Assembly (NCBI GenBank): GCA_963383645.1 | Contig: OY726558.1 | Span: 180,483,634-180,547,633 of the forward strand | DNA: 64,000 bases | Direction of reading: 5' to 3' | Origin: Muscardinus avellanarius | Taxonomy: Eukaryota > Chordata > Mammalia > Rodentia > Gliridae | In this document: in pieces, positions 35,106-45,737 of the stretch | How positions within the stretch are numbered: the first letter of the stretch is position 1 | How the letters are laid out: every line of letters begins with the position of its first letter | Made by a program: the position numbers and the translations under genes | The notes under the pieces: generated by a model | What the model was told of the DNA's origin: nothing | What the model saw: only the letters and a program-made list of their open reading frames with translations | The model's database searches: none

Positions 35106-35332
35106 GTAGTGGGATAGGGAGTGAAGAAGGCTGAGGTTAATTAATGGAGGAGCTACATTCGAATATATGTATAAGTGTGAATGTAGCGTGGTAAACCTGG
35201 ACACTCATTATTGCGGGGAGGGGAAGCAAGGGGGTAGGCAGCAAATACTGTGTGAATGTATGCCACTGTCATTAGGATCCACATTATGATGTGAAACTAT
35301 AGTGTACCAAAAAAGGAATAAATAAAAAATAA
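35106..35332 (+). mobile_element. 3' segment of the same L1, 3'UTR end
   Basis: GGGATAGGGAGTGAAGAAGG resumes the L1 3'UTR, followed by AGCTACATTCGAATATATG, GTAAACCTGGACACTCATT, CAGCAAATACTGTGTGAATG and an A-rich end (AATAAATAAAAAATAAAA). The antisense 63-codon frame is spurious. I could not identify a target duplication. Confidence 0.88.
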
Positions 35333-35785
35333 AATTTTCAGTCATCAAAATATGATTACTGGATCTGTCACCAATTAGTTCATAAATATTTGTGTACATT
35401 ATTATTTCAGAAAATTTTAGTTTTACTCCTTAACAAATTGGAAGAGTAAAAGAAAAAAACTTTTGTATAAAATCTTTTAAGAAAAAACTGTATAAAATGA
35501 CAATGTTTAATGAAATTCTGCATGATAATATAATTTATACTATTTGAAAAAGTAAGGCAGGACTTATAACTAGGAACCACAAAGACCAATTATCACTTTC
35601 TTGTGTTTTATAAAAACACTTAAATGTGTACAGGTATTTTCCTATGTTGAAAAGAATTTGAAAGTTTAAAACATTATAGTAAATAATCAGTATTAAAATT
35701 TTCTGTACACACTGAAATACTGTGAAGGAAAATGCCTTAGTTATCAGTAAGCCAATAATTGTAATGCCAATATCTATTTTAAAAA
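35333..35785. other. Unassigned AT-rich DNA
   Basis: Nothing recognised. Confidence 0.55.
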
Positions 35786-35988
35786 ATTAGCCAGGCGTGG
35801 TGGCGCACACTTGTAATCCCCGTGCTTGGGAGGCAGAGACAGGAGGATCGCGCAGGTTCGAAGCCAGCCACGTGTGCTGGCTTAGGAGACCCTGTTTCCA
35901 AATAAAAATGTAAAAATAGGTCTGGGAGTGTAGCCTGGAGGTAGAAGGGCTTCCAGGAACCCCAGTACCACCAAAAAAATTTAAAACC
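35786..35988 (+). mobile_element. Young B1-dID SINE
   Basis: GCCAGGCGTGGTGGCGCACA, ATCGCGCAGGTTCGAAGCC, then GCTGGCTTAGGAGACCCTG (single B1 unit), AGGTCTGGGAGTGTAGCCTG and GGCTTCCAGGAACCCCAGTA. Most CpGs intact. Overlapping antisense frames of 71 and 72 codons lie within it and are not genes. Confidence 0.93.
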
Positions 35989-37033
35989 AACCATGGTTTT
36001 GGCATGATAAAATCATAAAATTAAATCAGGGGTTTCTATTCATATAGAATCTTGTTGACACATATTACATACTATTTTTAAAACTTGAGAATGTTTTCAA
36101 TAGCCATAATTTTCATGTCATGCATATATTATTATCTCTATATAAAGAAAAATTGAATATGTATTTGCATGAGTGTTTAACTTGAAATGTCCATGGACTT
36201 GGCTAATTTATATTCACTTTTTATTGTATATAGATTTCTAATATTTTTATTTATGTACCTTTTAAACTTTCTTCATTTGATTAAATTGACTAAATATTTC
36301 TAAAAATGATATATTTTATTGGAAAGCACTTATACAAATGCTTAATGTATGCTTACTGACTCTATAAAAACATTTCTTTCGAAGTCACTTTAGATACCCT
36401 GTGCTACTTTTAATTTGCATGTTTTTTGAAGATGATGAACATAAATCCTCTTAAGCATAAATCATGTTATCATTCATGTACTATACACATCATATGTTTA
36501 GAGATGTTAAAATCTTTATAATCACTTTTATCCAAAATTATTTTTATTCTGCCAATTTATCTCAATTCAAACATTATTTTAGCTAGTTTATTTATTTATT
36601 ATTTGTCTATGCATTGAATTTCTGTATTTAAGCTGCATAGGACATCAAGCTGTGCTTTCAATTAACTCCCCAAAATCTCCCATTTGAAACAGCAAGGAGT
36701 CCCAACACAGAGGGTAACAGCCACAATCTGTTTTTTATCCCATAATTACACAAGAAATCTTCTGACAAAAGGAATCCTCAGAAGAGAAACAATCGAGTAT
36801 AATCACACATAGATGTAGATCAGTAAAAATGTCTTGTTTTTGGTTATCCTTAATTTTAAATATATTTAAATTCATTTGGTAGAATTACTACCATTTTAAA
36901 GAAACTTTATACTCTGTAGAACGTTTCTAAAAAAGAGTACACATTAGCTTTGAATATTTACTTCTACTTTCTTCTTGTTCAAGTACATGACATTTAAGCT
37001 GCTTTCTGAGCTTGGAAGCACAGCCATTCGAAG
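35989..37033. other. Unassigned AT-rich DNA
   Basis: No recognisable gene or repeat in about 1 kb. Contains a TTTATTTATTATT stretch at 36588. Confidence 0.55.
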
Positions 37034-37277
37034 TGTCAATGTGAAGCTGTGGTGGCGCACGCTCGTAATCCCCACACTTGGGAGAATGAGACAGGAGGAT
37101 TGCACAGATTCGAAGCCTACCTCGGCTACTGAGTGAGGCTCTCAAGTAACTTAGTGAGACCCTGTTTCCAAATAAAATATTAAAAAAAAATAGGTCTGGG
37201 AGCATAGCCCAGAGGTAGAAAGCCTCTGGGTTCCACCCCCAGTACCACAAACAACAACAAAAAAAAACCTGTCAATG
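37034..37277 (+). mobile_element. B1-dID SINE, two-unit type
   Basis: GTGGTGGCGCACGCTCGTAA head, both B1 middle units (CGGCTACTGAGTGAGG and AAGTAACTTAGTGAGACC), then AGGTCTGGGAGCATAGCCC and GGGTTCCACCCCCAGTACCA. Flanked by TGTCAATG at 37034-37041 and 37270-37277. It combines an older B1 half with a transitional dID half. Confidence 0.9.
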
Positions 37278-38160
37278 CAGGTTTGACTTTATAAATTGCT
37301 TAATATTAAAGTCACCATTATGAAAATGATAAAATTGGATCAGTGTAGCCATTGGTTCTTTATAGTTTAAAGCAATTTCTTAGTTTGGCTAAGATGTTTT
37401 AATCAGAACTGCATTACCTTATCAACCTTTCTTGCAGAGTTTTCTAGCTTTAGTAACTTTAGCTACAATAAAAACAGCTAAAGTTTTCTCCCAAAACACA
37501 AGTTTTAGTCTTTGATGATATTTCTGTGTAGACTGAATTTGAAAGTTTAGCTTGAAAAACCATACATCATTTCTTAAAGTTTTAGTAATACTGTTGAAGT
37601 TATCTGATTAAGGGATTAAATAAGCCCTTTGGACATTTTTTTGCAATTGATTTGTCTACATTATAATAGCTATATTCTAATTAAGCTCTTGTTCTGAATC
37701 ACTAGATTACACAAAGGTCAGTAGTAATTTCTTAAGTTATCATCAAAAGTATATCATTGAACTCGTTGGTCAATATTTCTGGCTCATGATTGCAACATCT
37801 GCAACTTTTAGTCACCATCATTTACATGATCGTTTATATCATTTAAAATTTACAGTATTAATATATTTCATACGTATCCGTATCAGTTTTAAAAATGGGG
37901 GAGATGTGGTGTTTTGGAATCAGTTCTTTAATATGGGGACAAATAGTGGGATATGGTAAAGAGATTTTTGACTAATCCTTCTTTTTAGAATGGTGGTATA
38001 TATGCAAAGTAACTTTTGCTGTTGTAATCATATTCTTTTTACATTATTTTTATTATTAATTGATATAAAATTATTAGGCTTCATAATTATATAAAATTGG
38101 TGGTTTTAGTGGTGTATACTCATTCTACAAAATTTTCTGTCTCAGTATTTAAAAAGCTTT
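37278..38160. other. Unassigned AT-rich DNA
   Basis: No recognisable gene or repeat. Confidence 0.55.
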
Positions 38161-38335
38161 TAGCTGGGTGTGATGGCACATGACTCAAATCCTTGTACTT
38201 AGGAAGGCTCCTTTTAGGGAGGCTAAGAAAGGAGGAATACAAATTTAAGGTCAGCCTTAGAAACTTTGTGAGACCCTGTTTTAAAATAAAATAAGGCTGG
38301 GGTGCAGCTTAGAGGTAGAATTAATCAATTATTAA
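38161..38335 (+). mobile_element. SINE, diverged, internal duplication
   Basis: GCTGGGTGTGATGGCACATG head, a small internal duplication around AGGAAGGCTCC/GGGAGGCTAAG, GTGAGACCCTGTTTTAAAAT, then GGCTGGGGTGCAGCTTAGAG. Confidence 0.8.
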
Positions 38336-38352
38336 TATATACACATGCACAT

Positions 38353-38354
<2 letters not shown>

Positions 38355-38396
<42 letters not shown>
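38355..38396. repeat. (AC)n microsatellite
   Basis: About 20 AC units, just downstream of the SINE tail and probably grown from it. Confidence 0.95.
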
Positions 38397-38566
38397 CAAA
38401 AGTCGAGAGAGAAAGGGGAGAAGACAAAAATCCAAACAACTCTCTTTTGGACTTAAACCATTTGAAGATAAATGAAACCTGGAGTAAATATAAGTACTAG
38501 GTAATATATCTTTGGTAAACTAATAGGAAAAAGTTAAATGAAAGAGATATGTTGTTGCTTTTAAAT

Positions 38567-39279
38567 TGTTAAAATATTTTGGTTCCATATTTTGACTATT
38601 ACAAATTGTGCTGCTATGAACATAGGTATGCATATGTTGCTGTATTTCTCTGAATTCAATCCCTTTGGAAAGATACCCAGGAGTGGTATAGCTGGATCAT
38701 ATGGTGGATCTATTCCCACCTTTCTTAGGAATCTCCACATAGATCTCCATAGTGGCTGAACTAGTTTGCATTCCCACCAACAGTGTAAAAGAACCAACCC
38801 AGATCACCATCAACAGATGAGTGGATAGCAAAACTTTGGGAAATACACACAATGGAATTCTATTCAGCCATAAAGAAGAACAAAATTATATCATTTGCAA
38901 GAAGATGGAAAGCCCTGGAGAACATTATGTTAAGTGAGATCAGCCAAGCACAGAAGGAGAAGGTACATATGTTTCCTCTAATATGCCCAAACTAGGAAAC
39001 ACAGAGGATACCAGTGGGACTCCAGATAATAGAGGGGAAATATCATCAAATTTGAATGGAAAGATAGGAGAGGAGGAAGGCTTATCTTGATTAATGAGGG
39101 TCTACATCTAAGTATGTGTAAAATTATGAATATGACATGGTTAACGTGGACAACCATTGGTGGGAGGGGGGAAGGGAAAACGGGGGCAGGGGGGAGAGGG
39201 CACCAAATATAGTTTAAATGTATACCATTTATGTTCAATAAAAATTGTTTAAAAAATAAAAAAGTGTTAAAATTTTTTT
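38567..39279 (+). mobile_element. Twin-primed L1 3' end with target duplication
   Basis: Segment 38581-38791 is antisense ORF2 C-terminus (GGTTCCATATTTTGACTATT, GATACCCAGGAGTGGTATAG, CTCCATAGTGGCTGAACTAG). Segment 38792-39265 is sense (AACCAACCCAGATCACCATC through 3'UTR to AATAAAAATTGTTTAAAAAA). The inverted piece ends in L1 at ATATGGAACC and the sense piece starts at AACCAACC, so nothing is lost at the junction and AACC is shared. The whole is bounded by TGTTAAAATATTTT at 38567-38580 and TGTTAAAATTTTTT at 39266-39279 (13 of 14 match). Confidence 0.92.
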
Positions 39280-39750
39280 ATATGTAAAAGAGATGTCTCT
39301 AATATTCAGGCCCACATATCTATTTTGATCCAAACTTTATAATTGTAATCCAGTGCATTTGGATACAAAATACAAATATGCCCTACTTAAAATGGATATA
39401 TTTATTTGTGTGTTGGAAGTCTGCAAAATGTATTTGTCTTTAGGGCTTGTATTTTACAAGAAAAGAATCAAGTTTCAATTTAAAATTTTAATGAGAAAAT
39501 TATCAGTTTTAGAGAAAATACACTAAACTTAATTATTTTACTTTATTTGAAAAGGTACCCGCATTAAATAAATTATAAAAATTTAACATCCATTAAAATG
39601 TATAAGTAATTAACATCCATAAAATCATATAGTATTAAATGTGTCTTATAGTGTTAAATAAAGTGTTAAAAAGTATAAATGAATAATTAACACCTATAAA
39701 ATTTTATATGATCTTTAATTTTTTGCAATTTACATCTTTATCCCCCTTTC
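39280..39750. other. Unassigned AT-rich DNA
   Basis: A loosely repeated TTAACATCCATAAAAT-type word recurs at 39585, 39610 and 39690. Otherwise nothing recognised. Confidence 0.5.
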
Positions 39751-39982
39751 CTTTTTTCTTTCTTTTTTTTTTTTTTTCATACTGGGGGTGGAACCCAGGG
39801 AGTTTGTACATCCGGGGTATACTCCCAGACCTATTTTTATAATCTATTTGGAAACAGGGTTTCGCTAAGTTGCTGAGAGCTTCACTAAGTACCTGAGGCT
39901 GGCTTTGAACTTGTGTGATCCTCCTGTCTCAGCCTCCCAAGCACAGGGATTACAAGCATGTACCACCATGCCTGACTCCTTT
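39751..39982 (-). mobile_element. B1-dID SINE, antisense
   Basis: Poly-T tail at 39763-39778, TACTGGGGGTGGAACCCAGG, TATACTCCCAGACCTA, two-unit B1 middle, GTGATCCTCCTGTCTCAGCC, ACCACCATGCCTGAC. Flanks share CTCCTTTTTT/TTCCTTTTTT, a likely target duplication. Confidence 0.9.
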
Positions 39983-41361
39983 TTTATTTTTCTAAGAAAA
40001 AATTTTGCACTAAAGTACTAGGTATACAAGCTGTACCAAACAGATTCCTTCAACATTTGGACATGGAAAATAAAATAAATACATGAGTCAATAATGGGTA
40101 TTCCAGGTTATACACATGAATATAACAGAAAAGAACATCATGTGCACAAAGACATAGAGTTCAGAGAGAATATGGAATGTTAACAAATATGAAAGAAGTT
40201 TAATGTCTCTGGATCATAATTAATGAAGGGTTTAGATATTAATCTACAGAACAGAGCTGAAAATAATATGCAATCACTTTTAGATTTTTTTGTATTTAGT
40301 CACATTAGCTTACCTATGAAAGGGATATAAAAAGAGTACTTCCAAATAGTATAGAGGACTGTATGTTGAATACCTAGTACTGTGAATATTTAAAATAAAA
40401 CCTAGCTATATCTATCACAACCTCCTTTTTGGTTTATCATGTCTTTAGTTATGATTTTTTCTACAAATAAAATGCATATAAGTTCAAGTGAGATAGTCTA
40501 GAAGTCTCATTCATTTTATAGATAATGGTCTCAGGTGATGATTAAGGGTAATATTTTGGGGAAAATAGGTGGTTGTGTATACTAATACTGTACCAAATGT
40601 TCGTGTCAGTTCAAATAAAAGGTCCTAAAAATAACAGTTAAAATTAGCTTTATTTAAAAATTTCTTTTGGGTATCCTTGCTATGCAAAGTATCTTGTCAG
40701 ATGGTGTATTTTTGTTTTAATTCTTTGTTATTTTCATGAGACAGGCATACTGTACTAAGTCTCAAAGATGGAAGCTGGAAGCAAGTAGTAATAAATCAAC
40801 TGACATGAACTTTAATTATGACTACTTTGATGTAGATTGCATAACAAATAGTTGAACTATCTCAGATGTTTCTTCCTTCTACTCTATTAGGTTGTTAATT
40901 GATGGAGGTTGTAAATTTAGTCCTGCTTTCCAGCTTTAGAGTACTAATACATGTGGTATTTAATGGGCAATATTACCATAATGCCATTTTGCTCCATGAT
41001 AATTCAGTTCCAAAAAGACCATTTGGGTGAGAAATTATATTTTAATTTAAAAGTGAATGTGAATTAATTCTTAATTTAAAATATAATAATGTTATTGTTT
41101 TGAATGTAGATGTTTAAAATATTTTGTGTATTTGGTAATATTGTTGAAGTTTTATTTTTAAGTTGGGATGAAATAAAAATAAAATAACAAGTAAAAAATA
41201 AATTGGAAACAACCATAGCATTATCAATACAGGTCAGAAGAATGGGATAATACCACAAAAAGCCCTCTCATACAAATGATGCTTTTACTACTTTTCTTTT
41301 GTGAAGAGTCAACATCAATAGCAGCAGAAACTTTCTATTTTCTATTAAGATTTTTTTTTTT
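39983..41361. other. Unassigned AT-rich DNA
   Basis: No gene or named repeat recognised in about 1.4 kb. Confidence 0.55.
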
Positions 41362-41520
41362 TAAGCTGAGTGTGGTGGTGTACCTTTGTAATCCCAGCAT
41401 TTCAGAGGCTGAGACAGTAAGATCATGGTTACCTCTGCTGTTTTATTGAGGTCCCTTGCAGTGACTCTGTCTCAAAATAAAGAATAATAAAAAAATAGGG
41501 CTCAATATGCAGCATCAAAA
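41362..41520 (+). mobile_element. SINE, B1 half with a dID stub
   Basis: AGCTGAGTGTGGTGGTGTAC head, GGCTGAGACAGTAAGATCAT, a damaged middle, GACTCTGTCTCAAAATAAAG, then only GGGCTCAATATGCAGCATC of the dID half. Confidence 0.8.
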
Positions 41521-41521
41521 A

Positions 41522-41699
41522 TAAGTAAATAGCCAGGCATGGTGCCGCACGCTTGTAATCCCCGCGCAGGTTCGAAGCCAGCTGTGCTGGCTTAAGAGAC
41601 CCTGTTTCCAAAAATAAATAGGTCTGGGAGTGTAGCCCGGAGGTAGAAGGGCTTCCAGGAAACCCAGTGCTGCCAAAAAAAAAAAAGTAAATAAATAAG
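41522..41699 (+). mobile_element. Young B1-dID SINE with internal deletion
   Basis: GCCAGGCATGGTGCCGCACG, then a jump from CCCCGC to GCAGGTTCGAAGCCAGC that removes about 35 bp of the B1 head, possibly across the short repeat CGCG. The rest is single-unit young type (GCTGTGCTGGCTTAAGAGAC, TCTGGGAGTGTAGCCCGGAG). AAGTAAATA flanks it at 41522-41530 and again just after the poly-A. Confidence 0.9.
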
Positions 41700-41751
41700 A
41701 AAAAATTTTAAAACATTTCATTAAATATTCTAAGAAGAATAATTTTAGATA

Positions 41752-41885
41752 AAGCATGGTGGTGCAGGTGCATGATTGTAATCTCAATACTTGGGATGCT
41801 GGGACAGGAGGGTCAGCCTCAGCTGCTTAGTGGGGTCCTCTGCAACTAATGAGACCTTGTTACAAAATAAAGAATAAAAAAGTAG
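41752..41885 (+). mobile_element. SINE, B1 half only
   Basis: AGCATGGTGGTGCAGGTGCA (a GTGCAG duplication in the head), GGGACAGGAGGGTCAGCCTC, both B1 units, then GAGACCTTGTTACAAAATAA. The dID half is reduced to AGTAGGAGAGGGAATTT. Confidence 0.82.
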
Positions 41886-41899
41886 GAGAGGGAATTTAT

Positions 41900-42104
41900 T
41901 TTTCTTTTTAGGTACTGTGCATGAAAACCAGGGACATTTTACTCTGAGCTATATTCACATCCTTTTTAAATTTTTAAACAGGATCTCAGTCTTACTAAAT
42001 TGCTTAAGGCCTCCATAAATTGAGGCTGGCCTTTAAACTGGGTTCCTCCGGTCTCATTCAATTACTAGGATTACAGGTATGCACTCCCATGCCTGTCTGG
42101 CTTA
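41900..42104 (-). mobile_element. B1-dID SINE, antisense
   Basis: TACTGTGCATGAAAACCAGG (dID), ATTTTACTCTGAGCTATATT, AACAGGATCTCAGTCTTAC, then GGATTACAGGTATGCACTCC. Lies head-to-tail opposite the preceding plus copy, with about 15 bp between them. Confidence 0.82.
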
Positions 42105-42424
42105 AATAATTTTATAAAACCATGCTATATAATCAAGTGTGTATGTGTATTCAATTATAATACAAACTTTAGATGTTTAGTACCCCTCAATAAAGTGCTA
42201 ATGAAATCAGTAGCTGCTGATTTAAAGAAAAGTAACTAAGAGATTTGGAAAGAGACCCAATTATTTACTCTTCAGAGCTAGAACAGTGCTTGACAGCTGG
42301 AAAAGGATGATACTTGTTAATGAATAGAATATATGATTACATTTACTTAATTTTTTCCCAAACTTTCTTAAGCACTCCTTTATTTATTTACTCTATTTAA
42401 GCATCAATTTGTTTTATTTATTTT

Positions 42425-42612
42425 TTTCATGGTGCTATTGATTAATGTAGGAGCACTGTACCTCCAAGATCCACCCTAGCAAGAAGTATTTTGTTTTTCA
42501 TTTTTAAACAGGGTCTCACTAAATTGCTGAGGCTAGCTTTGAACCTGTGATTCTTCTATTTCAGCCTCCTAACTACTGGGATTAAAAGTATGTGCCATCA
42601 AGCCTAGTTTAA
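42425..42612 (-). mobile_element. SINE, antisense, diverged dID half
   Basis: ATGGTGCTATTGATTAATGT in place of the usual GGTACTGGGGATTGAACCC, AACAGGGTCTCACTAAATTG, single B1 unit, TTTCAGCCTCCTAACTACTG, GTGCCATCAAGCCTAG. Confidence 0.8.
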
Positions 42613-44280
42613 TATAATCCATAAAATATCTAAATTTAATTTTACTTTTCATTTACTTATAATGTTCTCAGGGTTGAACACTTTTGTGTAAAATTTGCAT
42701 GTCATCAATTCAAACTCCTTCAAGAGGATCTATTAATATGCTTACATACTGCCACATAATTGTTAAGTTTCTGTTTCTTAACTATATGGGCACATGTGAT
42801 TTACAAAGTATGAAATATTAATATCTGTTTTAGTAATAATCCAAAGTAGATTTTCCTTTTTTATGAAAACATGAATTTGGTTACTAGATTGATGAAATGC
42901 CTATATATTCTGTCATTATTTGTAACTGTAAAATGCTACATTTTGTTGAAAAATTAAAATATTTTAGTTGAAGAGGGCTAAGGAAAGAACAGATGTGTGG
43001 TTAATTTATAAATAATATAATTATGCCAAATGAAGACTAAATGAGGGTCACAATTTCCTACGTAGAAAAAATGTGCAAAAAAGTTAAAGAGAATAGTAAG
43101 AAAATTGAACTATGGCTTCAAATACAGAAATAAAAATAGGCCAAAAATATAATAGAAGTTAAACTATAGCAGGTGGTATGATATTTCTCATTATTTCTTT
43201 TTGTGGAAGGAATAAATGTTTTGTTATTACCAGTAATATTCATATTACATTTTTATTATCTCTTTATTACATCTTTATTATAAAAAGATTGCAAAGAAAA
43301 ATTATATTAAGTATATTTTTATTATTTTTAGTCTAACATTTTGGAGCAAAATATAGCTTGAATGAGCAAGAGCAAAAGTGAAAATATAGTTTGGAACTCT
43401 TACTATAAAAGAAAAGAAATAATATCGGCAAATAGACAATGGCAATGAACAAAGAGAGTTATAAATTATGAAGGAAGCAAAACTAATTGGCCCAAAAGAA
43501 GGTGTCACATACTTATTAATCTCATTCATTTTAATTTTAATTTTTATAGTTTTTATTGTTAAATTTTAATTCTATCACATATTTTGAAACAGTCATAACT
43601 GGAAGGACTTGGTATCTAGGTTTTATTTATTTGTAAACATCCTTTTGGGCTCACTACAGCATCACTGTCATGGTTTGCAGCTTTGGGAGCCAAATGCTAT
43701 AAAGAAAGTCAGCATAGCTGCTGTGTCCTGAAAAATAACCTGTATAAATCCATTTGCGTTCATTTCACTATTTTCTTTAGGTTTGAGATATGTTCCTATC
43801 ACCTTAACTTCAGAATTTTGCCTATATTAAGGCTGCCCATTCTTATGTGAATACAGTATATTACATTATAGCTTATGTTATATATAGTACATGATTAGAG
43901 TTTTAACAAACGTTTCTACCTTTTACTCTAGACATGCTAGTTAATGCACCAATAAAACCTTGATTCTGGACCCAAAATTCAGAACTAACCTCTGCCACTT
44001 AACTGTCATGTGAATTTTGAATTTTTCTTAAAATATTTTCATATTAGTTTTTAATGATATTAATTAAGATAACATGTAACTAAAATAAGTTACAATAATT
44101 ACATTTATCAACCTTTATAATACAAAACTGAAGTACTTTCAGGCACAATGAATTAGGTTAAGTGCTTATTAAATATTTAAATATTTTTCTAAAGCATATA
44201 GTACATTTTAGGGGGTATCTGCTTTATCTGATGTTTAGAAACTTTATTTTGTTTTGAATAGCACTCATTAAAAAATAAGT
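42613..44280. other. Unassigned AT-rich DNA
   Basis: A unique-looking block at 43624-43740 is less AT-rich. A 75-codon antisense frame at 43302-43529 has no recognised features. No gene or repeat called. Confidence 0.55.
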
Positions 44281-44422
44281 TAAGCCGGGCATGGGGGTGC
44301 ACACTTTTTAATCCCAACATTCGGGAGGTTGAGACCGGAGGATCGCTGTTCACTGACAGCCTCAGCTACTTAGTGAGGCCCTCGGTAACTTAGTGAGACC
44401 CTGTTTCCAAATAAAAAAAATA

Positions 44423-44594
44423 AGCTGAACGTGGTGGCGCAAGCTTGTAATCCCCGCGCTTGGGAGGCAGAGACAAGAGGATCGCGCTGGTTCGAAGCCA
44501 ACCTCGCTGGCTTAAGAGACCCTGTTTCCAAATAAAAATATAAAATAGGTCTGTTAGTGTAGCCTGGAGAATGGTTTCCAGGAGCCCTGGTCCA
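44423..44594 (+). mobile_element. Young B1-dID SINE nested in the older copy
   Basis: GCTGAACGTGGTGGCGCAAG, TTGTAATCCCCGCGCTTGGG, GATCGCGCTGGTTCGAAGCC, CTCGCTGGCTTAAGAGACCC (single B1 unit), then a dID half with a short deletion (GTAGCCTGGAGAATGGTTTC). Its A-rich 3' tail has become an (AAAT)n run. Confidence 0.92.
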
Positions 44595-44652
44595 ATAAAT
44601 AAATAAATAAATAAATTAAATAAATAAATAAATAAATAAATAAAATAAAAAA
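44594..44652. repeat. (AAAT)n microsatellite in a SINE tail
   Basis: About 13 AAAT units with one AAATTAAAT interruption, grown from the tail of the nested SINE plus the host element's linker. Confidence 0.92.
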
Positions 44653-44874
44653 AAAACAGGGCAGAGGGTGTAGCTCGGAGGTTGAATGCCCCTGGGCTTC
44701 ATCCCCAGATCCGCAAAAAAAAAAAAAAAAAAGTCTTCTTATGCAAATTATTCCAGTAGTATTTTCAAGGGTGTTTCAGGGACTTGAAATAAATGGAGAA
44801 GATACTAGAATAGTAAAAGAAAATTTGAGGATGGGGGATAGAGAACTGAAAGGGGAGAGGTAAGAAAGAAAACA

Positions 44875-44990
44875 GTTCAGATAATTCGATGTCCATATAT
44901 GAACTTACCACCACCAATGTCACTACCATTGTTACAGTTCAGAAAATTCTATGTTCATATATGAATTTACCACTATCAGTGTCACACAAG
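44875..44990. repeat. Two-copy 62-bp tandem duplication, diverged
   Basis: GTTCAGATAATTCGATGTCC at 44875 and GTTCAGAAAATTCTATGTTC at 44937 start similar blocks that continue with CATATATGAACTTACCAC/CATATATGAATTTACCAC and AATGTCAC/CAGTGTCAC. Confidence 0.85.
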
Positions 44991-45521
44991 TGCTGTGTGA
45001 ATGTCTGATTCTATTACACTGAACCTTATAATGGGGTAATTACGTGTAATTACAGTGGACCAATAACAAAAAGTATATTTCAAAAAACTAATGTGAATCC
45101 CATTGTGTTGTTGATGGTGAGTGGTGTTATGTGGGTGTTTCTGCTTATCAGTTGCAATCTCTATCTAATGTCATGATTAACTAAATTGAGAGGGCACTCT
45201 TAATTTAGTTAAATTAAAAATATATTAAGCTAATATTTTTTGTCAAGCTTGAATATAAAAAGAGCAGGAAGAAAAATAGAACCTTATTAGATTTTCTAAG
45301 CCTATACTATTTTGCTATTTTTCCAGTTTGCCTGCCACATGTTCAGATTAGGACTTTATCCTTTAAGGCTTTTGTTAATGTTACTTGAATCAAAGGTTTA
45401 GAGTGCCCTTCACCTTCACTCAATTACAAATATTCAGAAAAGTTTTGATAGCAAGGAAGTAGGTTTTTTCAAGAACCAGCAATCTTGATATGATACAGGG
45501 GCTTTTGCTCTCAAAGATTTA
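44991..45521. other. Unassigned DNA
   Basis: No recognisable gene or repeat. Confidence 0.5.
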
Positions 45522-45737
45522 CCTTTTTGTTTTCTTTGCTACTAGAGATTGGACCTAAGAGCATTCTACCTCTGAGCTACACTCCATTCCTATTTTACTT
45601 TGTGTTTTGAAACAGGGTCTTGCTAAGTTGCTAAGAGTCTCACTAAGTTGCTGAAGTTAGTCTTTAACCTGGGATACTCATGTTTCGGCTTATCTACTGC
45701 TGGTATTATAGGCATGCATCAGCAATCTCAGCTTCAT
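45522..45737 (-). mobile_element. B1-dID SINE, antisense
   Basis: GCTACTAGAGATTGGACCTA, GCATTCTACCTCTGAGCTAC, GAAACAGGGTCTTGCTAAGT, both B1 units, then a diverged head (GGCATGCATCAGCAATCTC). Confidence 0.85.

Larger units (their letters stand above)
44283..44735 (+). mobile_element. Older B1-dID SINE split by a nested insertion
   Basis: The B1 half runs 44283-44415 (GCCGGGCATGGGGGTGCACA to GAGACCCTGTTTCCAAATAA). Its matching dID half resumes at about 44661 (GGGCAGAGGGTGTAGCTCGG, GAATGCCCCTGGGCTTCATC) and ends in poly-A at 44717-44732. The intervening 245 bp are a separate young SINE in the A-rich linker. Confidence 0.9.

Noticed and set aside
35779..36005. Two overlapping antisense frames with CPPLPSTGITSVRHHA-type sequence
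   Set aside because: These are translations of the antisense strand of a SINE and recur wherever the SINE is inserted.
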